A stretch of 64,000 bases of DNA from UBA1181 sp045226255. GTDB taxonomy: Bacteria > Bacteroidota > Bacteroidia > Bacteroidales > Paludibacteraceae. Shown here one piece after another: positions 59,262 through 64,000 of the stretch; the first letter of the stretch is position 1; every line of letters begins with the position of its first letter. The position numbers and the translations under genes are program-made. The stretch is from positions 1 through 64,000 of the forward strand of contig JBGVCG010000018.1 of the NCBI GenBank assembly GCA_045226255.1, written 5' to 3'. The notes below the pieces were generated by a model. It saw only the letters and a list, made by a program, of their open reading frames with translations. It searched no databases and was not told the origin of the DNA.

Positions 59262-60488
59262 ATGGTTAGTGAGATTATATTGATTAGCATACATGGAGAG
59301 GATCGTCCTGGTGTGACTGCTTCCGTGACGGAGATTTTGGGTAGATATGGCACCACTATTCTGGATGTGGGTCAGGCGGATATCCACCATACGTTGTCGT
59401 TGGGTTTCTTGGTGAAGATTGATGACTCGAACGATTCGGGTAACATCATGAAGGAGATTCTCTTCAAATGTTCCGAACTGGGCATTCAGGTGCGTTTCTC
59501 GCCTGTCTCGTCGGATGAGTATAACGAGTGGGCTGGCAAACAGGGCCGTCACCGCTACGTCGTTACGATGCTGGGCCATGCGATCACGGCGCGCCAGATG
59601 GCTTTGGTCTCCAAGGCTGTGGCTGAGCAACATCTGAACATCGACTCCATCAAGCGTCTTTCCGGACGTCCTTCGCTGGACGTGCGGGAGCTGGAGAACG
59701 TGCGCTCCTGCATCGAGTTCTCCGTCCGTGGACAACTGCTGGACAAGGAGGCGCTCTCCCAACGTTTCATGGAGATCTCCTCGCAGGAGAATGTGGACAT
59801 CTCCTTCCAGAAGGATGACCTCTACCGCCGCAACCGTCGCTTGGTATGCTTCGATATGGATTCCACGCTGATCAAGACGGAGGTGATCGATGAGCTGGCG
59901 GACCGCGCCGGCGTGGGCGACCAAGTGCGCGCCATCACGGAGTCTGCCATGCGTGGTGAGATCGATTTCAGCGAGAGCTTCCGCCGTCGTGTGGCGTTGC
60001 TGAAGGGACTGGACGAGTCTGTGATGCGCAACATAGCCGAGAACCTGCCGATCATGGATGGCGCCGACCGTCTGATGGGTGTGCTGAAGCGTTGCGGCTT
60101 CAAGATAGCGATCCTCTCCGGTGGTTTCACCTACTTCGGTCGCTACCTGCAGAAACGTTTCGGGGTCGATTATGTCTATGCCAACCAACTGGAGATCCAG
60201 GATGGTAAGCTGACGGGCAACTATGTGGGCGATATCGTGGACGGCAAACGTAAGGCGGAGCTGTTGAACCTTATCGCGCAGGTGGAGAAGATCGAGCTGG
60301 AGCAGGTGATCGCAGTCGGGGACGGTGCGAATGACCTCCCGATGCTGAACTTGGCGGGCTTGGGCATCGCTTTCCATGCGAAGCCTAAGGTGAAGGCGAA
60401 CGCCCAACAGGCGATCTCCACCATCGGTCTGGATGGTATCCTCTACTTCCTTGGATTTAGGGATTCTCACATCGAGTCGCTCGTGTAG
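59262..60488 (+). CDS. serB: Phosphoserine phosphatase with N-terminal ACT domains
   Basis: SerB makes serine from phosphoserine. The 408-residue protein has two ACT domains (residues about 1-90, IILISIHGEDRPGVTASVTE, and about 95-180, YVVTMLGHAITARQMALVSK) and a HAD domain with the nucleophile in CFDMDSTLIKTEVIDELA (Asp198, Asp200), KIAILSGGFTYFG and VIAVGDGANDLPMLN. ACT domains suggest feedback by serine. It is monocistronic, with a strong terminator. Confidence 0.95.
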   Translation: MVSEIILISIHGEDRPGVTASVTEILGRYGTTILDVGQADIHHTLSLGFLVKIDDSNDSGNIMKEILFKCSELGIQVRFSPVSSDEYNEWAGKQGRHRYVVTMLGHAITARQMALVSKAVAEQHLNIDSIKRLSGRPSLDVRELENVRSCIEFSVRGQLLDKEALSQRFMEISSQENVDISFQKDDLYRRNRRLVCFDMDSTLIKTEVIDELADRAGVGDQVRAITESAMRGEIDFSESFRRRVALLKGLDESVMRNIAENLPIMDGADRLMGVLKRCGFKIAILSGGFTYFGRYLQKRFGVDYVYANQLEIQDGKLTGNYVGDIVDGKRKAELLNLIAQVEKIELEQVIAVGDGANDLPMLNLAGLGIAFHAKPKVKANAQQAISTIGLDGILYFLGFRDSHIESLV

Positions 60489-60532
60489 GGAGACGATGTG
60501 TCGCGGGGCGGAATGCCCTCATATATGGTTCA

Positions 60533-60570
60533 AGTGGGTTCGTCCAATGGTTGGATGGACTCACTTTTTT
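60533..60570 (+). terminator. Terminator of serB overlapping the gldG stop
   Basis: AGTGGGTTCGTCCAA (60533-60547) and TTGGATGGACTCACT (60551-60565) form a 15-bp stem with three G-U pairs, followed by six T. The convergent gldG stop codon (60561-60563) lies inside the 3' arm. Confidence 0.85.
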
Positions 60571-62255
60571 AGTTCCTTGGTGTATCTTTTCTTCCTGATG
60601 AAGTTGAAGCATACCCCGAAGAGTCCGAGGAGGACGAGCGGCAACGCTATGTTGGCGATCTGCCAGAAGGTGCGTTGGCCGATGATGGCGGGTTTGTTCA
60701 GGAGGCGCAGTTTGATCTCCCGTGAGCGGAGGGCCATCCATCCGTCATCGTCCGTGAGGTAGTTCACAGCGTTGAGGAGCAGCTCCTTGTTGCTGAATTG
60801 TTGGTTCATGTAACGGTCGTAGCCGAGCGGCAGGATGTTCATGTTCTCACCCTTGCCCTGCACATCGTTTCGGATGACGTCGCCGTCCGCGATGACAACC
60901 ATCTTGGTCGGTTTGCTCTCCGTCAGCATCGGGTCTGACGTCGTCACGCCCTGAGGGATCATCCTGTTCTTGAATACGGAAGGGAATACGCCTTCCAGCA
61001 CCGCTCCGAGGATGATGTTGTGTTTGTTGAAGTAGTAACCGTTCTTCTCCACGTTGATGACATCCATGCTGACGACGGAAGGAATGTTCTGCACGTGCGT
61101 ACCGGTCGAGGTGACGAGCAGCGGGGTCTTCTTCACGTCCATCTCCTCGTTCACGAAGTCGATCGAGCTGACGAACTCCGTCTTCACGGGCGCCAGGTTT
61201 TTGGATATTGGGTGGATAGGGGTCGCCAACGCCAGAGGCGAGTAGTACCAAGGCATCGGTTCGTACTTAGGTTGGTCGCCCATGCGCGCCGTGTTCACGG
61301 GGATCAGCAGGCATTGCACGTCCTGCACGAGGTCCGCGTTGATGCGCACGCCGTAGTTGAAGAGTTGGTCGCTGAGGTTCAGTTTGTTCTCTATGCCGAT
61401 GGTTTGCGAGGCGGTGGAGAGGCTATCCAGCGAGATGCGGGCACCGTCCACCAGCCAGAGCACCTTGCCCCCCTTCATGATGTATTGGTCGATCACGTAT
61501 TTATCCTTCTCGGGGAAGCCCTCCGTAGGTCCGGCGATGATGAGCGCCTTGTAGTCGTTCAGGATGGAAGGGTCGTCGGCGATGGCTCCTCTGTCCACTT
61601 GGTAGTAGTGGCTCAAGGCTTGGGTCATGTCGTAGACCAGCGGCTGCACCCATTCCCCGTGGCCCTCCAGGAAAGCCACCTTAGGCACCTGCTTCGTGGT
61701 CATGAGGCGTAGGGCGTCCGTGATTTCGTATTCAAGCGTCTCGATGGAGGTGTTGAGGTTCTCCTCGCCCGACTTGTCCGGTACGTTCTTCAGGAGGTTG
61801 ACGGGACGGCTTTTCCCCTTGTAGAGGATCTCTATCCAAGGGAAGACCACCTTTTGCATGGCCTGACCCTCCTGGTCCCTGTCGTGAACCAATATGCCTC
61901 GCATTCCACGTTTCTCCAGCTCCTCGTATTTCTTGTCGCGCTCCTCGTTGGTGGCGCCTGCGGAAGGGTTTTCGAAGGTGTAGCGGACCCGTTCCCCCGC
62001 ATATGCGTCAAACTCGTCCAGCATCTCCTTGGTGGCCTTGCGTAGGCGAAGGAAGCCAGCGTTGAGGTCGCCGTCCAGATAGACCTTCACCTCCAGTTCC
62101 TCGTCGAGTGAGCCGAGGAGGTTCTTGGTGTTGTCGGAGAGGGAATAACGCTTCTCCGAGGTCAGGTCGATGCGGAAGAAGTGCCGCTCCGAGATGAAGT
62201 AGACAGCGATGACTGCTATGATGAAAAGAATGATATGGATACTCTTTTTTATCAT
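60561..62255 (-). CDS. gldG: Gliding motility ABC-type protein GldG
   Basis: GldG is the membrane-anchored partner of GldF in the gliding/T9SS-associated ABC apparatus. The 564-residue protein has an N-terminal membrane helix (MIKKSIHIILFIIAVIAVYF), then RIDLTSEKRYSLSDNTKNLL, the DUF4350/GldG-like soluble part with VAFLEGHGEW and LWLVDGARISLDSL, and a C-terminal helix (NIALPLVLLGLFGVCFNFIR). The ATG at 62255 overlaps the gldD stop by ATGA; an ATG at 62261 is also possible. gldF is not next to it. Confidence 0.9.
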   Translation of the reverse strand: MIKKSIHIILFIIAVIAVYFISERHFFRIDLTSEKRYSLSDNTKNLLGSLDEELEVKVYLDGDLNAGFLRLRKATKEMLDEFDAYAGERVRYTFENPSAGATNEERDKKYEELEKRGMRGILVHDRDQEGQAMQKVVFPWIEILYKGKSRPVNLLKNVPDKSGEENLNTSIETLEYEITDALRLMTTKQVPKVAFLEGHGEWVQPLVYDMTQALSHYYQVDRGAIADDPSILNDYKALIIAGPTEGFPEKDKYVIDQYIMKGGKVLWLVDGARISLDSLSTASQTIGIENKLNLSDQLFNYGVRINADLVQDVQCLLIPVNTARMGDQPKYEPMPWYYSPLALATPIHPISKNLAPVKTEFVSSIDFVNEEMDVKKTPLLVTSTGTHVQNIPSVVSMDVINVEKNGYYFNKHNIILGAVLEGVFPSVFKNRMIPQGVTTSDPMLTESKPTKMVVIADGDVIRNDVQGKGENMNILPLGYDRYMNQQFSNKELLLNAVNYLTDDDGWMALRSREIKLRLLNKPAIIGQRTFWQIANIALPLVLLGLFGVCFNFIRKKRYTKELKK

Positions 62256-62833
62256 TTCCATTCTAACGTGTTGATTAGGTTGATGATATCCTCCTTGATG
62301 TAGTCCACCACCGGGGCGATGGAGTCTTTGTTAGGGCTGGCGTTGAAGTAGAGCGCCCCGCGCAGGAAGTGCCGGCAGCTGTCCGACATGGCGAATTGGA
62401 TGTTCGATGCGGTGTTACCCTTCAGCTCGTAGAGCATGCCGTAGACCTTGTGTTCATCGCTGGAGAAGAAGGAGGTGTTGATGCCCTCCGCCTTGGAGAC
62501 GTGGGGTTGGTACACCAGCTTGTAGGCCTCCTCCGACAGTTGCGCGAAGTTACCGTTCACCTTGCGGTAGGTACCGTAGATGCGCGCATTGTATTGGGGG
62601 TATATGATGTCGACCCATACCGAGTCGGCTTCGATTCCGCTTGTCTTGACGACGGAGACGTTGTCAGCGTATTCGAAGGAGCAGGGGAAACCCTCCGTGT
62701 GGAATCTCTTGTAAGACTTCTCTTGCAGGTCTATGCGGAAGTATCCACGTGGCTTAGGCATGTATTCCGTGCAGGCGCTCAGCAGTGCCAGGATAAAGAG
62801 GAACAATATGCCTTTATTCATTCTTTTCTTCAT
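62252..62833 (-). CDS. gldD: Gliding motility lipoprotein GldD
   Basis: The 193-residue lipoprotein has signal MKKRMNKGILFLFILALLSAC with the lipobox LLSAC, and the family's start PKPRGYFRIDLQEKSYKRF, then FPCSFEYADN and INTSFFSSDEHKVYGMLYEL. GldD is needed for gliding and type IX secretion in studied species. The start at 62833 overlaps gldE by 20 bases; an ATG at 62821 would also keep the signal. Confidence 0.93.
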   Translation of the reverse strand: MKKRMNKGILFLFILALLSACTEYMPKPRGYFRIDLQEKSYKRFHTEGFPCSFEYADNVSVVKTSGIEADSVWVDIIYPQYNARIYGTYRKVNGNFAQLSEEAYKLVYQPHVSKAEGINTSFFSSDEHKVYGMLYELKGNTASNIQFAMSDSCRHFLRGALYFNASPNKDSIAPVVDYIKEDIINLINTLEWK

Positions 62834-64000
62834 TGATGATGAACTTTATTTCCTTGATTCTTCGTTTGTCCGCCGATTTGATCTCGAAGCGGTATCTGCT
62901 GCCCAGTTCGATGGTTTCGCCTGGGGTAGGGATGTAGCCCTTCATTTCGAGGATGAGTCCCGCCAATGTGTCCGCGTCGCCCTCCGTCTCTCCGAAGTCC
63001 TCCTTGTTCACACCGTTGATGTGGTAGAAGTCCGAGAGCAGGAGTTTTCCGTCGAGGATATAGGTGTTGGCGTCGATCGGGATGATCTGCTTCTCCTCCT
63101 CGTCGTGCTCGTCGCAGATGTCGCCCACGATGACCTCGATGATGTCCTCCATGGTGACGATGCCCGACGTTCCGCCGAACTCGTCCACCACGACCGCCAT
63201 GTGGATGTGCTTCTGTTGGAATTCCTTCAGGAGGTCGTCTATCTTCTTGTTTTCCGGCACGAAGTAGGCCTCACGGATGTGGTTCTGCCACTTGAAGTCC
63301 TTTTTCTGGTCGGTATATTGCAGGAAGTCCTTGATGTAGAGGATACCCTTCACGTAGTCGATGGAGTTCTCGTAGACCGGGAGGCGGGAGTATTCCGACT
63401 CGCGGATGATCTTCAGCACCGTGTCGAAGTCGCTGTTGAAGTCCACGTCCACGATGTCCACGCGCGGTTGCATGATTTCGTCCACGCTGATCGTTCCGAA
63501 GTTCATCACGCCCCGCAGGATCTCCTTCTCGTCCGCCGTCTCCGCGTCGGATAGGTTCAGGGATTTGGAGATGTCCTCTATGGCCGCGCTGTGTTGGGTG
63601 CGCGACTCCAGCCTGCGCTCCACGACGCCGGTCTTGAGCATCAGCAGTTTGGTGAGCGGGGAGAAAATCAGTCCGAACAGGCTGACGATGTTGGCGCTTT
63701 GGCACAGGTGTTTCTGGCTTTGTTTGTTGGCCATTTTCTTCGGGATGTATTCCGCGAAGATGGTCAGTAGGATGCCTATTGTGGCGATGACGATGAGCCA
63801 TTTCCCCCACAGCGCCACGCAGGTACCCGAAAGGAGGTGCCACAGCAGGAGGGTGGTGGTGGAGATGCCCGTCACGATGAAGATGTAGCGGGTTGAGATC
63901 ACGCCGCCTAAGGTCTTGAGCGGGTTCTCCGACAGACTCTTCAGACGTTCGAATTTCTTGTCGTTGGAAATCTTAATCTCCGCGATTTCATTGCTGTTCA
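62814..64000 (-). CDS. gldE: Gliding motility protein GldE (CNNM/CBS type), start beyond window
   Basis: The open frame runs to the window end; upstream of the GTG at 63902 it continues in frame (NDKKFERLKSLSENPLKTLG), part of the DUF21/CNNM membrane domain, so the true start lies outside. Visible parts are membrane helices (IFIVTGISTTTLLLWHLLSG; WLIVIATIGILLTIFAEYIP), GVMNFGTISVDEIMQPRVDI before two CBS domains, VVVDEFGGTSGIVTMEDIIE, and a CorC/HlyC C-terminal domain. GldE is a partner of GldD. The order gldE-gldD is usual for the phylum; gldG after it is less usual. Confidence 0.92.
   Translation of the reverse strand, partial: NSNEIAEIKISNDKKFERLKSLSENPLKTLGGVISTRYIFIVTGISTTTLLLWHLLSGTCVALWGKWLIVIATIGILLTIFAEYIPKKMANKQSQKHLCQSANIVSLFGLIFSPLTKLLMLKTGVVERRLESRTQHSAAIEDISKSLNLSDAETADEKEILRGVMNFGTISVDEIMQPRVDIVDVDFNSDFDTVLKIIRESEYSRLPVYENSIDYVKGILYIKDFLQYTDQKKDFKWQNHIREAYFVPENKKIDDLLKEFQQKHIHMAVVVDEFGGTSGIVTMEDIIEVIVGDICDEHDEEEKQIIPIDANTYILDGKLLLSDFYHINGVNKEDFGETEGDADTLAGLILEMKGYIPTPGETIELGSRYRFEIKSADKRRIKEIKFIINEEKNE

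Overview
The window is chromosomal DNA from a member of the Bacteroidota, most likely order Bacteroidales. The evidence is type IX secretion/gliding genes (gldE, gldD, gldG), a C25 gingipain-type peptidase with a sorting tail, a 2161-residue protein ending in a CHU_C-type sorting domain, a fused thrA, and many promoters of the Bacteroidota form TTG-N18-20-TAnnTTTG in place of -35/-10 boxes. Shine-Dalgarno sites are inconspicuous. No species can be named from the sequence.

Layout. 1-3840 (minus strand): a secreted YD-repeat-like protein, small lipoproteins, and a cytoplasmic protein built of two similar halves. 4039-7787: three unrecognised genes and an Rpn/PD-(D/E)XK gene with the remnant of a second copy beside it. 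8197-15403: the giant CHU_C surface protein and a DUF4348-like exported protein. 15425-20650 (minus): paaK, ACT protein, a 40-residue symporter accessory protein, sodium symporter, menG and an SDR gene. 21011-25033: thrC-hisH-hisF, then Nudix and HAD hydrolases. 25030-29979: a compact set of ketosynthases, acyl carrier protein, dehydratase, SMR-type transporter and GT2 glycosyltransferase, resembling part of an aryl-polyene/flexirubin-type pathway. 30114-39168: mainly core genes (porin, thrA, RgpF-like, gyrB, SIS isomerase, tRNA-Glu, rpsT, xseA, xseB). 39367-43716: surface coiled-coil protein, C25 peptidase, DUF1848 protein.

About 43.9-57.4 kb is visibly richer in A+T than its surroundings and looks acquired. 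It starts with an XRE/ImmA-IrrE gene split by a 779-bp insert between two 152-bp imperfect direct repeats (about 94% identical by eye). Next come a broken AAA ATPase and a two-gene ATPase + DUF4435 pair matching the PARIS anti-phage system. It continues with a tightly overlapping seven-gene minus-strand operon: three radical-SAM enzymes, a GT4-polysaccharide deacetylase fusion, a GT-B glycosyltransferase, a sugar epimerase and a methyltransferase. It ends with a degenerate stretch and an Rnl2-type RNA ligase.

58.5-64 kb returns to core content: a pyridoxamine-oxidase-family protein, serB with ACT domains, and gldG-gldD-gldE, the last cut by the window end. The best candidates for something undescribed are the triple-radical-SAM glycan operon and the split XRE/ImmA locus beside PARIS.
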